64,000 bases of DNA. It comes from Kalaharituber pfeilii. Its lineage: Eukaryota > Ascomycota > Pezizomycetes > Pezizales > Pezizaceae. The first letter of the stretch is position 1. Every line of letters starts with the position of its first letter. The notes under the pieces were generated by a model. That model saw nothing but the letters and a program-made list of their open reading frames with translations, was not told the DNA's origin and searched no databases. The DNA lies in NCBI GenBank assembly GCA_015179045.1, contig WHUZ01000133.1, positions 53,758-117,757 of the forward strand, given 5' to 3'. Shown here in pieces: positions 36,083-46,786 of the stretch. The translations under genes and the position numbers were made by a program.

Positions 36083-36480
36083 GAGTTGGGGAGATGATTC
36101 GCTATGTCTAATGCATCTGCCAAAACAAGTATGCTCTTGAATTTAATTAACTTTGGTAAATCTTATCATTATCATTATGCTTGATCTTCTCCAAAGCTAT
36201 TGGCACCAGACTAATGATTTTGCAAGTAGTAATCTTTGGGGTAGAAGGGGTTGGGTCACACAACTGTGGTAATAAACGAGCGTTCCGCAAATGGTCAGGC
36301 GAGACAAAATTTAGCACGAGGCAGAATACCTTGAAGATACTAAACAAATGTGGGATGATATTCTAAAAATCTTCTGGTGTGTAGCTAGCAAGTCAAGGTC
36401 GGATTACATCGTTATCGATCCCAAGATGCTGGGACACAGACTAATATTGGCTTCAATAATTTATTAATCCTGTTCCAACC

Positions 36481-36551
36481 CTCGCTATGGCCCTATGGGC
36501 GGCACGCGAGTAAAGATAATTAACCCCCCCCCCCTACCAACAAAAAAAAAA
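36481..36551 (+). mobile_element. Solo LINE tail B
   Basis: CTCGCTATGGCCCTATGGGC, GGCACGCGAGTAAAGATAAT, then a C run and an A run. The C run before the A-tail is odd and the TSD is unclear. Confidence 0.7.
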
Positions 36552-36559
36552 GGAACGTT

Positions 36560-37195
36560 TCAATGTTTGTTTGCTGCCTCTGCTACCCAGTCATCTGTTC
36601 TTTCTTGTGGATCATGGAAGTTGTCAATGTTTTGGAAACCTACGATGAGACGTCGTGAAGAAGCGAGTACAGGGCTCCTCAGTCGAGAAATGGTTGGTGC
36701 CATTGGAAACCTTCTTTAGAAAGACGCGAGTTCGAAATGAATGGGATGGACAAGGGAGGGGCAGCGGCAGATCTAAACGTGGACATGCCACTGGGCTCGC
36801 CATTACAGTATCCTTGGTGGCTTTCTTGATCTATATGGCACTGATTCTGGAGATGGAACAGAACGTGGCCAAGGCGGTGAGAGACTGAAGTGGAGCTTCC
36901 CTCGTCTATGGATGACATGAACTGCATGGTTCTTGACTGGGAGCTAGGGCGGAAAGGACGCGAAGACGACTGGCAATAGAATAGCAGGGGCGATCAGAGA
37001 GGTTGCCCCACGGACTGCTGCTGGAGGCCTCGAAGGAGGCAGTGTTACAGTAGCCATTGGGAATAAGACAAGAAAGTCGGCAGATGTCGAGCGTAGTAAG
37101 TGGCTGGGAGTGATCTGCAAAAATATTCTCGAGTTTGATCACTACTGGCGGAGTCGCATCGACAAAGCTAGAAAGCTCTCAGGAGCTGTTTCTGT
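36560..37195 (+). mobile_element. LINE reverse transcriptase relic
   Basis: Plus-strand pieces: LGSPLLQY and LIYMALILEMEQNVAKAVRD (family GSPxSPxLFxIYM, about 36793-36887), SSMDDMN at the YxDD position (about 36905), then KWLGVICKNILEFDHYWRSR and DKARKLSGA (about 37097-37190), the conserved LINE thumb motif. Several frame changes. It ends at a tail A insertion in the opposite orientation. The family differs from the 30.4-kb element. Confidence 0.65.
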
Positions 37196-37197
37196 GC

Positions 37198-37263
37198 TTT
37201 TTTTTTTTTTCTTTTTTTCTTTTATTATCACGTAACCCCACATCCAGCTGACCAACAGGGCAA
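37198..37263 (-). mobile_element. Solo retroelement tail A
   Basis: T-rich run, TTATTATCACGTAACCCCAC, ATCCAGCTGACCAACAGGGCA. It sits at the broken end of the LINE relic. Confidence 0.65.
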
Positions 37264-37465
37264 GGTCTCTTTCTGGGTTAGGAAACTTTCAGTTGGGGTA
37301 TCAGTCCAGTCTCCTGCCGGAGGGCGAACATAGGCATGGTGGGAGCAGTGGCCCTTATCGACCTTAGTGTGTACCTCACTTGGCTCTGGTGCAGGACCGT
37401 GGCCACACGTTGCACGGCTGTGATTGCCTCGACCTTCTCTGTTAGAAACCATGAGCCGAACACAC

Positions 37466-37507
37466 GCGAAACAGTCCGAGCGAAACAGTCCGAGCGAAAC
37501 AGTCCGA
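37466..37507. repeat. Three-copy 14-bp tandem repeat
   Basis: GCGAAACAGTCCGA occurs at 37466, 37480 and 37494, head to tail and identical, just before the 27-bp array. Confidence 0.9.
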
Positions 37508-37522
37508 GTGTGTAAAACATCC

Positions 37523-37630
37523 GAACATCCGCGATGGCCTAAGCACTCCGAACATCCGCGATGGCCTAAGCACTCCGAACATCCGCGATGGCCTAAGCAC
37601 TCCGAACATCCGCGATGGCCCAAACACTCC
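37523..37630. repeat. Four-copy 27-bp minisatellite
   Basis: Units at 37523, 37550, 37577 and 37604 read GAACATCCGCGATGG then CCTAAGCACTCC. The first three are identical and the last has two changes. The 27-bp period keeps all six frames open, which explains the repeated peptides on both strands. No gene is inferred. Confidence 0.93.
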
Positions 37631-37639
37631 GGACTGAGT

Positions 37640-38643
37640 ATTCCATATTAGGCAGTCCAAATACTTAGCTGTTCTGTTCACTGGTTTTGTATGCAACTTC
37701 GTGTTATAGAGTTTTTGTATATATATGGGCTCTGGAAGCCCCGTTCTTCATTGATCATTAGAATCGAATACACACATCTCTGAGCCTATTCCTCTGTACT
37801 CCTTTTCACATTCTCGGCTCCCTGGACCACCCTGTACTAGGGCCTGATCCTGAAGCCTCTTGACATCCTCCCTCCACCTATTGTGGCCCCTCCGTCCAAT
37901 TTCACAAGCAGGAATGGGAGACCTATGGCCTGAGATTCAGCGGAGTTGAGGTTGCAGACCCGGACCCGGAAGTTGGGAAAGTTGAAGGACTTGAGAGAGT
38001 TTAGCCAAGGGCACGCTATGGAGAAGGCAGACGGCCTCGAATCAGTAGGCCAAAGGATTGTCAGCACACTCCAGGTAGACGAGGAGGCGAAAGTCCCCTG
38101 AGGGCAAGATGTAGAACCACATTGGGGCAGAGGTTGAGGCCATTGAGCTCACGCTGGGAAAAGAAGATGCCCCAGTCAAGTGACGAAAGGCCATCAGTGA
38201 GGGGAAGGGCAATTCGGTTGCCATATTCACAGATAGCAGTCGCAGTCAGGAAGGAGTTGGAGGTGGATGGTGCTTAGGGCAGGTGGTAGCAGGAGAGTCA
38301 GAAGGGTCCTGGTGAGGTGGCACCAAAGCGGCATGGAAACCACGTCGACAGGACGAGCTATTGGAAGCAACTCCGCAGCCACAACGCCCCGACTTGCCAA
38401 ACTGGCATAGATGGAACGCTCCCACAAGCTAGTCTTTGGTCTAAGTTTTATTCCAACACAACCTAGTCCTCAAGTTTTCCCCTCAGGGTGAAATATGGAG
38501 GAGTTTTCAGCACTGACATCCATCGCCAACACATTAACCGTGCACCAAGCGCCAATAGGCGGGCTTAAATACCAGGTATCGAGCCAATCAGAATGCCGAA
38601 AGGGAAAAAGAAGGCGAATCGCCTCCAGCACCCAGCAGCCAGG
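37640..38643. other. No gene seen
   Basis: GC-moderate, with fragmentary minus-strand frames (37837-38427) that look like decayed coding or transposon sequence. No motif was identified. Confidence 0.4.
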
Positions 38644-38653
38644 TTGGAACATT

Positions 38654-38720
38654 GCCCTGCCATGGCGGACAGCTGCATGCGGGGTCACGTGACCAAAAAA
38701 AAAAAAAAAAAAAAAAAAGA
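38654..38720 (+). mobile_element. Solo retroelement tail A with TSD
   Basis: CCCTGCCATGGCGGACAGCT, GCATGCGGGGTCACGTGACC, then 24 A. Duplication TTGGAACATT (38644-38653) / TTGGGAACATT (38721-38731). The best-preserved tail A here. Confidence 0.87.
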
Positions 38721-38731
38721 TTGGGAACATT

Positions 38732-39406
38732 CGGTTTGAAGCTATGAAGGAATTATGTGGATTTGAGATTGCAATGGGAAGAATCTTGGATAGAGTGTGG
38801 GAAGCGAAGGAAAGCACAAGATAGGATCAAGCTTGATCATTACGTTGGGAGGGGATGCAATCGGGAAGGAGGGCTTGTTCGGCCTGAAGCACCACTTACA
38901 ACCTCCATCACGGTTCTACATTCAGAGGAACCCATTAACCATCTCCGGAGCCCCTACAGGAACCAACAACCTCTGTCACAGTGCTACATTCAGTGGAACT
39001 AGGTACAAAACACAATCTCTCAATACATCCCGAGCGTCGGAAAAGCGAAAACAAATGCCGAGGAAGAAACAATTGGACAAACAAGCAGCGAGGAAGATGG
39101 CGGGATCGGATCATGTCCTCCAGGCAAGAATCCGGCGTTCGAGCGGAGAAGAATAGACGATTCCATGAATGATAATGATCAGGAACTAAGTACAGGACCA
39201 GCCACCTTATATATATCCTTCCGACGATCTTCCAAAAACAGGGATATGAGCAGGATAGAAACAATACAACTACCGCCGGTACCGCGATCCATTCGCTTAA
39301 CTACCCGCCGGTTGCACAGTCCATCCGCATGAGGTGCCATGATTAGACCATCGATACAACACCCCCCTACACCCCGCCCGATCCCTTGACCATTTCCCTC
39401 CTCCCA
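38732..39406. other. No gene seen
   Basis: No motif-bearing frame. A near-duplicate CACTTACAACCTC / CTACATTCAG..GAAC segment repeats at 38905-39000. Confidence 0.4.
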
Positions 39407-39419
39407 AGCCTACAGCTCT

Positions 39420-39471
39420 TTTTTTTTATATCAGTACTCGCATGCCGCCCTAAGGGCTATGGCGAGGTAAG
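39420..39471 (-). mobile_element. Solo LINE tail B with perfect 13-bp TSD
   Basis: T run, ATATCAGTACTCGCATGCCG, CCCTAAGGGCTATGGCGAG. AGCCTACAGCTCT is duplicated exactly at 39407-39419 and 39472-39484. Total insert 52 bp. Confidence 0.92.
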
Positions 39472-39619
39472 AGCCTACAGCTCTCTCACCTGGCTCCTCC
39501 TCTCTCCTTCCTACAACACCTTCGCCTGGCTCCAGCACCAACTCTAGCATCCAGAGGCATGGGCAGGCACTTGTGGTACTTGGGGTGGCTTAAAAAAGAA
39601 GTTAGGAAACATCTGGAAT

Positions 39620-40068
39620 TAGAGAGGTTGTACAGTACAAACCCCGAACTTTTCAGGATTCGGAAAAAAAATATGTTGCCTTAGAACAATGTGTTTATTA
39701 TTGCCAAGTCCTGAAAGTTTCTCTTCGGAAATCCGGAAAGCTGACCCTTAAGACTGTAAAATTCCCACAACACGCAATTCTCAAGATATTTTCATCCAAT
39801 AAACGTGATAAATGAGCCAAAGCACTCCTCTACCTACTCAAGAGAATTCTATCCCAGTACGATGTCGTGGTGCACTCCACAGGCCCCTCAACCTCCAGTT
39901 GTCAATTCTGTGACTAGTACACCACACCTACATCACAACGTTTGTAGCATACCAGTAGCTAATTCCTGAGTTTTCAGGCTAACTTGCAAAACCTCACGCA
40001 CTTTCACGGTTTTAGCATGATTACTAGTTAAGTTACCAGCAAATTTCAGGGTTCGCACAAAACCTGCC
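39620..40068 (-). mobile_element. MITE of about 450 bp, copy 2 (inverted)
   Basis: Reverse complement of the element at 12618-13070 along its whole length. The ends here read AGAGGTTGTACAGTACAAAC and GAACCCTG..GTGCGAACC-type (..ACAAAACCTGCC), so both termini carry a few extra bases compared with copy 1. Non-coding. Confidence 0.75.
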
Positions 40069-40456
40069 GCAGGCTGCGAACAAGCAAATAGGAAAGATGG
40101 TGGGGATTTGTTGGTTGAGAAAGAAGTCAACTTTACTAAGGGACACGAGTTCAGTTGTACATACAGAGACCAAGGCGGACCTTCAAGCACCAGTGAGGGC
40201 AGATTGGGTCAAAGCTGGCACCGTTCGTGTTTGTATGAATAAGATAGGGTATCTGTATCTCAATGTTTGACACTGGTTTGTTTTCATTTCTGCCTGTAAT
40301 GCGGAGAGATCCACTGACATCACTCTGGTTGCTGTTGGTTAGTGTGTTTTACTTTCATTTTGTTTACCTCCACCTACTTCGCTAGTGAGGATCCTGGGTC
40401 CCCCACCTTGTGTTTGTGTCTGTTTGATTTTATGCTGTTATCTCCTTGGTCATTAT

Positions 40457-40499
40457 TCTCGCCATAGTCCATTGGGTAGTATGCGTTTTTTTTTTTTTC
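40457..40499. repeat. Degenerate tail B-like hairpin
   Basis: CTCGCCATAGTCCATTGGGT and AGTATGCG resemble the tail B hairpin, but a T run follows where an A-tail is expected. It may be a chimeric or rearranged insertion. Confidence 0.4.
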
Positions 40500-40504
40500 A
40501 AAAG

Positions 40505-41170
40505 AGAAGTTACTGCGTGGGACAGCAAGGTTTCGGGCATGAGGGGTGCGCTTGAAGCCATTGATGGCAGATTGAAGGTGCTGCTGCATGCAGACTCTCA
40601 GTTGGCAATCAATGCAGTCAGGAGAGCAGGATGAGCCGGCAAGGCGAGGACTGCGGATTTGGCATGCATGGTGGAGCTGGTGCAGAAATGCAGTGGAGGA
40701 TCAGCGATGTCGGGCCCGTGAAGCTCGCATGGGGCAAGGCGCACGTTGGGATAGAGGGCAACGAGAAGACGAATGAGAAGGTGAAAAAGGGCGCCAAATG
40801 CAGGAAGTATGATAGACTGCTGCGGAGGGTGGGCTGCATCAACATTTAGTCTGGAGGAGAACAGAGGAGAATGAACGAGCCAGATTCGGTGGGGGTGGGG
40901 TAGGGCGGCCCTCACCAACTACACCTGGCTACGGACTGTGAAAATAAGAAAAATGGTTGAGAAGAATTCAAAAACTTATCTACTAGTAAAGGCTTAAATA
41001 ATCCCAACAATCCTGCTCAAGATCCTAACAGCATTATTATTATTGCTACTAATAATTACGAAGGTTTAGATCCAGCCAATCCTCGATGGGAGCATCTGGA
41101 GGAGGAATTTCAATGGTGAGCAGGTGTGATGAGTGGAGGACTGAGCACGTCGTGTTCAGGTGCGCTGAGC
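40505..41170 (+). mobile_element. LINE relic: RNase H and CCHC knuckle
   Basis: SGMRGALEAIDGRLKVLLHA then DSQLAINAVRRAG (RNase H glutamate helix and DSxLAI strand, about 40537-40634) ends in a stop. In another frame VKLAWGKAHVGIEGNEKTNE (about 40720-40779) is the RNase H C-terminal helix with its catalytic Asp position changed (KADE to KTNE). A knuckle-like CDEWRTEHVVFRCAELEW is near 41127-41179. Frames are broken. It belongs to a different LINE family from the 30.4-kb relic. Confidence 0.65.
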
Positions 41171-41179
41171 TGGAGTGGC

Positions 41180-41849
41180 CCCAGAGAAGGATGTGATGAC
41201 GGCTAAGCCAAGTCGAGCTACCGAACGACGGATCAGCATAGTAGGCGATCGACTATATATGACTCATGGCGAAGCGATCAGACACGTGCTAACATAAGGA
41301 TCATGCCAAAGAGTTAGACAAGACGACCGTTTGTCGTGTGTTGAGCATCTTATGCTTCTCTCTTGTTTTCTCTCAGGTTCAGGTTATCGTTCTGGTGATA
41401 ATTCATACAAAAGTGTATATGTGTGTATGCTGTCTTACTTAATCATTTTAGCGTTTGTTTCCTTTTTCGTTTTTTTTTTTTTTTTTTACAAATACCTGGA
41501 CCTGTCGATGGCTCCTCACCATGCAACCCATTTGAGAAGAGGATATATACTCCAGGCCACAACAGTTCATTCTTTCATTCACGCTTTCTCTATTGCCGAA
41601 GTGGCTAGTACCTAGGACCCGAGATCGGTATGCCAAGTCGGCAACCGCTCTTATCCCTTACAAAGGACAAGGATGGGGTGCAAGTTACCTGGCAATGCTG
41701 GGAGGACTGAGAGGAGATAGGTGGACGCAGGGGGGCATAGACGGTGAGCCGGTGGAGGACCTTGATCTGGGAAGCCGAGGGGCTGGAGGTTATGTTGGGT
41801 GTGTGCGTAGAGCGTGTAGCTAGGTAGAGCCTCAAGGGTATATGAGCTC
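41180..41849. other. No gene seen; T run
   Basis: Includes a 17-nt T run near 41471 without a recognisable tail. May be LINE 3' flank leading to the tail A copy at 41850. Confidence 0.4.
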
Positions 41850-41902
41850 CTGCCGTGGACCGGTAGGGGTTACGTGACCCAAAAAAGAAAAAAAAAAAAA
41901 AG
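41850..41902 (+). mobile_element. Retroelement tail A
   Basis: CTGCCGTGGACCGGTAGGGG, TTACGTGACCC and an A-rich run. Either a solo copy or the 3' end of the LINE relic upstream. Confidence 0.6.
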
Positions 41903-41986
41903 GTGGTGTCTGTTGAAGCATCAGTTACTCTACATAGGCTGCATGTAATTGATATAGTAAAACTTTATCCCTGCCACCCAATCATA

Positions 41987-42090
41987 GGTCTTATGGCGCA
42001 ATTGGTTAGCGCGTCCGGCTGTTATAGTGTTGTCATCTGACAAGGCAATAAGGCACCGGGAGGTCGGAAGTTCGAGCCTTCCTAGGACCG
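41987..42090 (+). tRNA. tRNA-Asn(GTT): tRNA-Asn(GTT) with 30-nt intron
   Basis: The acceptor GGTCTTA pairs with TAGGACC (one G-U). The D-arm is GCGC-AATTGGTTA-GCGC. The anticodon stem TCCGG pairs with CCGGG (one G-U) around the spliced loop CTGTTAA, giving anticodon GTT at 42021-42023. Variable loop AGGTC. T-arm GGAAG-TTCGAGC-CTTCC. The discriminator G at 42090 fits Asn. The intron (42025-42054) follows position 37, the canonical eukaryotic nuclear site, and contains the hairpin TTGTCA-TC-TGACAA. The A box TGGCGCAATTGG and B box AGTTCGAGCCT are intact. Mature length is 74 nt. Function in translation is expected. Confidence 0.85.
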
Positions 42091-42100
42091 TAAACACTAG

Positions 42101-42106
42101 TTTTTT
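42101..42106 (+). terminator. RNA polymerase III terminator
   Basis: Six T residues begin 10 nt after the tRNA 3' end, the usual Pol III stop signal. This supports a transcribed tRNA gene. Confidence 0.8.
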
Positions 42107-43810
42107 GCCTTCCAGCTTTTTGCCAATGATTGAACTGTTGGTGGTTTTTGCGACCGGCGTTTTCATGCATATGGTGGTGACCTGTAATTTCGTCAGATGT
42201 GGTGTACGGCTTCAGATATCTTTCGGTGCTGTAACGCCTCCCTCAGCGACAGCGCCAGGTAGCTGCACAGGGGTCATTGCCCTTGGCACCAGAACCATTG
42301 GGACCTGGTGATTCCCAAAACCAGTTTGTGATAAGGCACCACTATCAAGGTGCAATTGTGTGGTGATGTAATTATACCCATATATTCGCCCGCATGCCTT
42401 GAACCAGATGCATTTCTGGAACCTAAATGCCGTTGCACACAAGTCCCCTAGCACAGATCCAGGAACTGAGAATAGAGCAGCAGCATAGACATTTCCTCTA
42501 TATTCAGATAGTGCACAGTTATCTAGCGCATCTAGCTATGGGTGGGACCTTGTGTTAATTCTGAATGATGAAGGTTACTAAGGCACGACATGCACATGAC
42601 GATATCGGGCCTTTGGAATCGATTTTAACCATGCGATCTAGCGCCGGGACTGAATTACATAGTCGATGCTTTCTGTCTTGTGCTAATTTTTTATAATTTG
42701 CGGAGACGTCCTGTATCAGCTGTTGTTGCGAAAGGTAGCGCAATCATAGTCTGGGTACGATGCTACCGTAACCAGGCTGGAGATATCAATGCTTTGCAAG
42801 AGCCTATATATACATGTGTTTGAGTACTCGAGTACCCGCATGACTTGTTTTAATGTGGGAGGAAACACAACGCAGGATCTTGAGTGACTACTGGTCGGCT
42901 TTTTTTGCCAATGGTAAGTAATACCATACAGGCTAAACGTATTCCAAACGCTGGAATTCTGAGGCTTGGCATGAGCCTAAAAATTTCAAACTATTTCTGA
43001 AAAATTTCCCTTGACGTCATTGGTTACCCTGGCAAGACCACGCAAATAGAGCACGATATCTCAAGAAATGAAATTCCACATTAATTAAGATGCCAGGAAG
43101 TTCATAGAGATGAAGTTATTACACAAGCAACCACTTGTTGATCGGTCAATGCAAGCACTCAAACTAGTGTCAACTAAACTATATCAGAGCTAGCAGGTAA
43201 ACGCCGAATCGGCGTCCGTTTTCATTAGTGCCCTCTCGTGGGTTGTACTTCCCCGCAATCCATTTAAGTGTGGTGCGCACCGCGGCCTCGTTAAAATAGT
43301 TTCGTGATTATGATCTCATAGATTACAAATTCCGGTACTAATCAGAATACGCCATGGCGTTGAGCCGTTAAGTTCGCACGCCCTTGGTGATCTTTGTCGA
43401 CAAATCGCACCACATTTCTTTGGGAAAGTAGCGTCTAGTGGCTCGTCTTTGCCGATTTGGTGAGCCACGTTGCTGGCCTGATGGTCGACGTTGAGGTAAC
43501 AAACGGCTTGAGATCATTTGGCCCGGAAATAAGGTTGAGCAATGTAGGACAACTATTTGCGTTAAGTGCTATGACATATAGTTGTGGTATCGGGCTTTTT
43601 ATAGTGGTGATATAAACTGGAAAGCTCCCACATCACCTAGCGAAGATGCAACTTGCTGGTGATTGCAATACCAACCTCTGTTCGGGACTGCCCATTCTTC
43701 TGGTATACAAAGGCTTCTCCACACCTATTCTCAAAAATTTGCATCGAAAGCATACCGCCGCACTTGTCAACAGCCAATAGAGATACCGATACGAATATTG
43801 CTGCTTCACA
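42107..43810. other. No gene; promoter side of the membrane protein gene
   Basis: No motif-bearing frame. The last few hundred bases should hold the promoter of the gene starting at 43811. Confidence 0.45.
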
Positions 43811-44429
43811 ATGGTTGCAACGTTTGCAAAAACTACCATTTGGCTAACCCGCTTTCTACAATGGTCATTTGCCGTGATCATTATGGCGATTACTGCCTAC
43901 ATGGTTGACCAATTTCGGGATTTTGGTTCCCACGGACCTCGGGAGGTCGTCGTTCCCCTCATATTTTCCATTTTAGCAATTATATTTACGTCGTTCTCGA
44001 TTGTGGCTCTATATTTCATAAACTATCCGATGCAACTTTTGTCGGCGTTCCTCGACTTTTGTTTATGGGTGGGGTACTTGACGAGCGCGGGGTTGAATAG
44101 GTTTGATTATCATGTCAACGGGAACAGGAATCTGCTATGGCAAAAATTGACGGCGGGGAGGTTAAGTGCGGGGATGAGTCCGCATCGGTCCAGGAATAAT
44201 GGGTTGGTGAAGTTGTTGGCTGCATTAATCATTATCCAATTGTACGCATCTTTACCCTGCTTGGTCATGCACATCCCTACTGAACTTCTATAGGATCCTG
44301 TTCTTCTTCACTATGCTCCTCCAGGCGTGGGTGGCTCAGAAGTACCGCGAAGAGTCGCGTCTCCACCCTCATGGTGAGAAGAGGTTTTCCAGGTCGACCG
44401 CTGCCAGTGAACCCCCCCCCGCACCATGA
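43811..44429 (+). CDS. Four-TM MARVEL-like integral membrane protein
   Basis: Two exons, 43811-44241 and 44294-44429, encode 188 aa. The 52-bp intron (GTACGC .. CTATAG, branch-like CTGAAC) joins CAATT|G and restores the fourth membrane segment. Without splicing the frame stops at 44293 within it. Hydrophobic segments are about 15-33 (FLQWSFAVIIMAITAYMV), 47-72, 78-98 (LLSAFLDFCLWVGYLTSAGL) and 135-158 (AALIIIQLILFFFTMLLQAW). A charged cytosolic tail ending in Pro (KYREESRLHPHGEKRFS ..) follows. The four-TM layout, the FxDFxLW in TM3 and the length match fungal MARVEL-domain proteins, which sit in plasma-membrane or vesicle microdomains. The exact role is unknown. A C run precedes the stop. 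Confidence 0.82.
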
Positions 44430-44884
44430 ATGATCCCTATAATCCTGCCGGTGCATACAGATTTTAAACTGAGATCATTAGTCGACTTGGAGGTAACATT
44501 TATTCGAATTGGTCGGGTGGATATGCTGGGTCTTTTGGAGTTGTACGGGCTAGGATATTGCAGTGAAGAAAGGTCATGGGAATTGGTATTGCATGAGTGA
44601 TAAGTCTAATGGTGTTGACACTGTTTTGTTCATCATATAGCGTAGTGATTTGTAATATTTCCTCAATCTTCGATGTTCCTGTCCTCCTAATGATTTTATT
44701 TCATATTTATTTATTTATTTTCTTTTTTGCTAATGACCTGTCATCCAATATCGGCGCTGCATTCCTTGCCATGTCCGACTTTTATTCCCGTCAGTACTAG
44801 TGTTATTCCTTTAAAAGTCATGACGATATTTTCTGGCAATGGTCATATTCTACCAATCCTCGGCAACAGTGTTTTCACCGTGAT
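44430..44884. other. No gene seen
   Basis: 3' flank of the membrane protein gene. A hydrophobic frame at 44597-44800 is T-rich and unconvincing. Confidence 0.4.
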
Positions 44885-44897
44885 ATGTCTGTGCTAT

Positions 44898-44949
44898 TTT
44901 TTTTTTTTTTGTATCATTACTCGCATGCCGCCCATTGGGCTATGGCGAG
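44898..44949 (-). mobile_element. Solo LINE tail B with perfect 13-bp TSD
   Basis: T run, GTATCATTACTCGCATGCCG, CCCATTGGGCTATGGCGAG. ATGTCTGTGCTAT is duplicated exactly at 44885-44897 and 44950-44962. Insert is 52 bp. Confidence 0.93.
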
Positions 44950-45299
44950 ATGTCTGTGCTATCAAATGGGCATTTCAAAATGCTACAGACAAAGTCAAAC
45001 ATCATAATTCTTTCAGGCATCAGGAAAGAGTTCAAAAAGAGTTCCACGGGAAGTAAATCAAGGTTCTGACCGAACTTTAACTTTAATTCGCTCAGACGGT
45101 GAATTTAGACTCATTTATGTCAGGAGTACGCTCATGGTATTACAAAAGCTACGCTCTGCTAAACTCAATCAGTATAGACTCAATAAATATATACTATTAT
45201 GAACTTTACACTCTACCTTGTTATAGGGTGATGCAAATCGCGATCATGATCACTCTCGTGAATGACTGATGCATATACCCTTGAGGGATAAGATCTGTA

Positions 45300-46098
45300 T
45301 TGTTTCTTGTTTGGTTGGTTAATCTTGGCGGCAGTGGTTGGCAATTGCTATACTTAGGGTTGCTCAACACGAGGTTGAAATCCAGGTTCCTAGATCTCGG
45401 GGTTCCAATCACCCGCTCAGCCCTCCGGGCTCAATTCCCCACATTCAATGGATTGCCCGAAGTTGTTGAGCTTTGGGTAGAAAGAGATGATTGTTATTCC
45501 TTCGTAGAGAGAGTAGCCAAAGTAATACACCTATATACATAGAGCATGAGGTTGCTCTCGGGCCCTTACCACCCTTTATCACGGACCTCTCTGATATCCG
45601 ACACCTCCGACACTCCGACATTACTGTAGATCTCTAACAGAAGTAGAGCCTCCTTATACCTCCATATCTACACTCGAGGAGTCAGTCCACTGTGAATGCA
45701 GTGTAGCTATGCATATCCGAACTCTACTCGTGGACAAGAACTTTACTAATACACCTCATATCAAAATTGGGGTCTCTAAACAAAGCTGTCTCCTTTGCCA
45801 TGAAGTCCTTTTAGCGCTAAATTCCAATGACTCTGAACACTATACTCGTCCCGTTTACCTAACATCTGGGTGTGATAGGAAGGTGCCATCAACCTGGCGG
45901 GCACCATCTGGTGCCCCCCAGGCTTGTATACGGCGAGTGGAGGAACGCGTTCAGGTTGGTTTAGACTCCATTATACATTTGGCAAGGAATCGCCGCAGGA
46001 GCGATTCAGCTAAATTGAGGACGCCAAAATATATTGCGACGAAGGAATTCCTGACTGACGAGTCGGGGGACAATGCAGTCTTTGATGACACTGATTGA
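45300..46098 (+). pseudogene. Fragmentary OTT_1508-like deaminase
   Basis: The last frame (to the stop at 46098) carries ESVHCECSVAMHIRTLL, with HCE at 45688-45696, and HIKIGVSKQSCLLCHEVL, with Cys at 45787 and 45796. H-x-E plus C-x2-C, 33 codons apart, with GVSKxSCxLCH is the zinc core of the fungal OTT_1508-like deaminase family (PF14441). LTSGCDRKVPSTWRAP follows, also as in the family. Upstream coding-like pieces (ALRAQFPTFNGLPEVVELWV at about 45420-45479; ALGPLPPFITDLSD at about 45556-45597) lie in other frames, with stops between and no good intron signals. I therefore read it as a broken or partial gene. A missed intron structure is the alternative. Substrate is unknown for the family. 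Confidence 0.6.
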
Positions 46099-46103
46099 TT
46101 AGC

Positions 46104-46155
46104 TTATGTTTTTATTTTTATTTTTTTTATTTTTTTTATTTTTTTATTTTTATTG
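46104..46155. repeat. T-rich (TTTTTA)n microsatellite
   Basis: Repeated ATTTTT units just after the deaminase stop. Low complexity. Confidence 0.8.
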
Positions 46156-46743
46156 TGCCGTTGGTCGACTTCTTGTTGCTCATTATACTTTGTCCATGAG
46201 TTAATGGTGTCGGTCATTGCTTCTTCCTGTGTCTGCTGTGCTTCTTCTTGTAATTGTATTTTTAAAGTTGGCCTCGTACATGAATTTCCTTTTATTTTTT
46301 ATTTTATTTTTGAAGGTAAGTACTGTGAAAAGAGATAAGCAATGGACCTTCAGGTGCGATTCGATCTTCACATTCATCAACCATCTTTTGATTGGATCAA
46401 TCCAGCTCCCGCCGAAACTCTTGAGGCCTTCTCTTATCGGGAAACCCTTCTCTTTCTTTCCACCCGAGTGCGTCCTCTTCCTCATTCATAAAGCCACTTC
46501 AATAATGGGCCTTCCCCATCCTGGGCCCTGCATGCTCTGCTCACCCCCTCGATAACACCTCCTCACCAGGCTCAACTGTCTGTGCAACGACACGAACCGC
46601 CCCCTTTCTTCTCCAGACACAGTTGCATCTCTCACATTCGTTCCTTATGCCGATCTTTTCTTCTCTGGTATATCCACTCCTCCCATAGAATTTCGGCATT
46701 CTCTATTATCTTCTTCAACCTCTTTCAATTGACCTCTCACCCT

Positions 46744-46786
46744 ACAGGGTGGCATGCGAGTAAAGATATATATAAAAAAAAAAAGA
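46744..46786 (+). mobile_element. Shortest solo LINE tail B, with TSD
   Basis: GACCTCTCACCCT is duplicated exactly at 46731-46743 and 46787-46799. Between the copies lie only ACAGGGTGGCATGCGAGTAA, AGATATATAT and an A run, so about 29 nt of LINE sequence before the A-tail. The 5' arm of the hairpin was not copied. Confidence 0.9.

Noticed and set aside
37228..37696. Repetitive Cys-Ser-Glu-Cys or HPRWPKHSE peptides on both strands
   Set aside because: They arise from the 27-bp minisatellite, whose period keeps six frames open. There is no start, splice or family evidence.
44597..44800. Hydrophobic 67-codon frame downstream of the MARVEL-like gene
   Set aside because: T-rich sequence gives hydrophobic codons by chance. 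No start context or homolog recognised.
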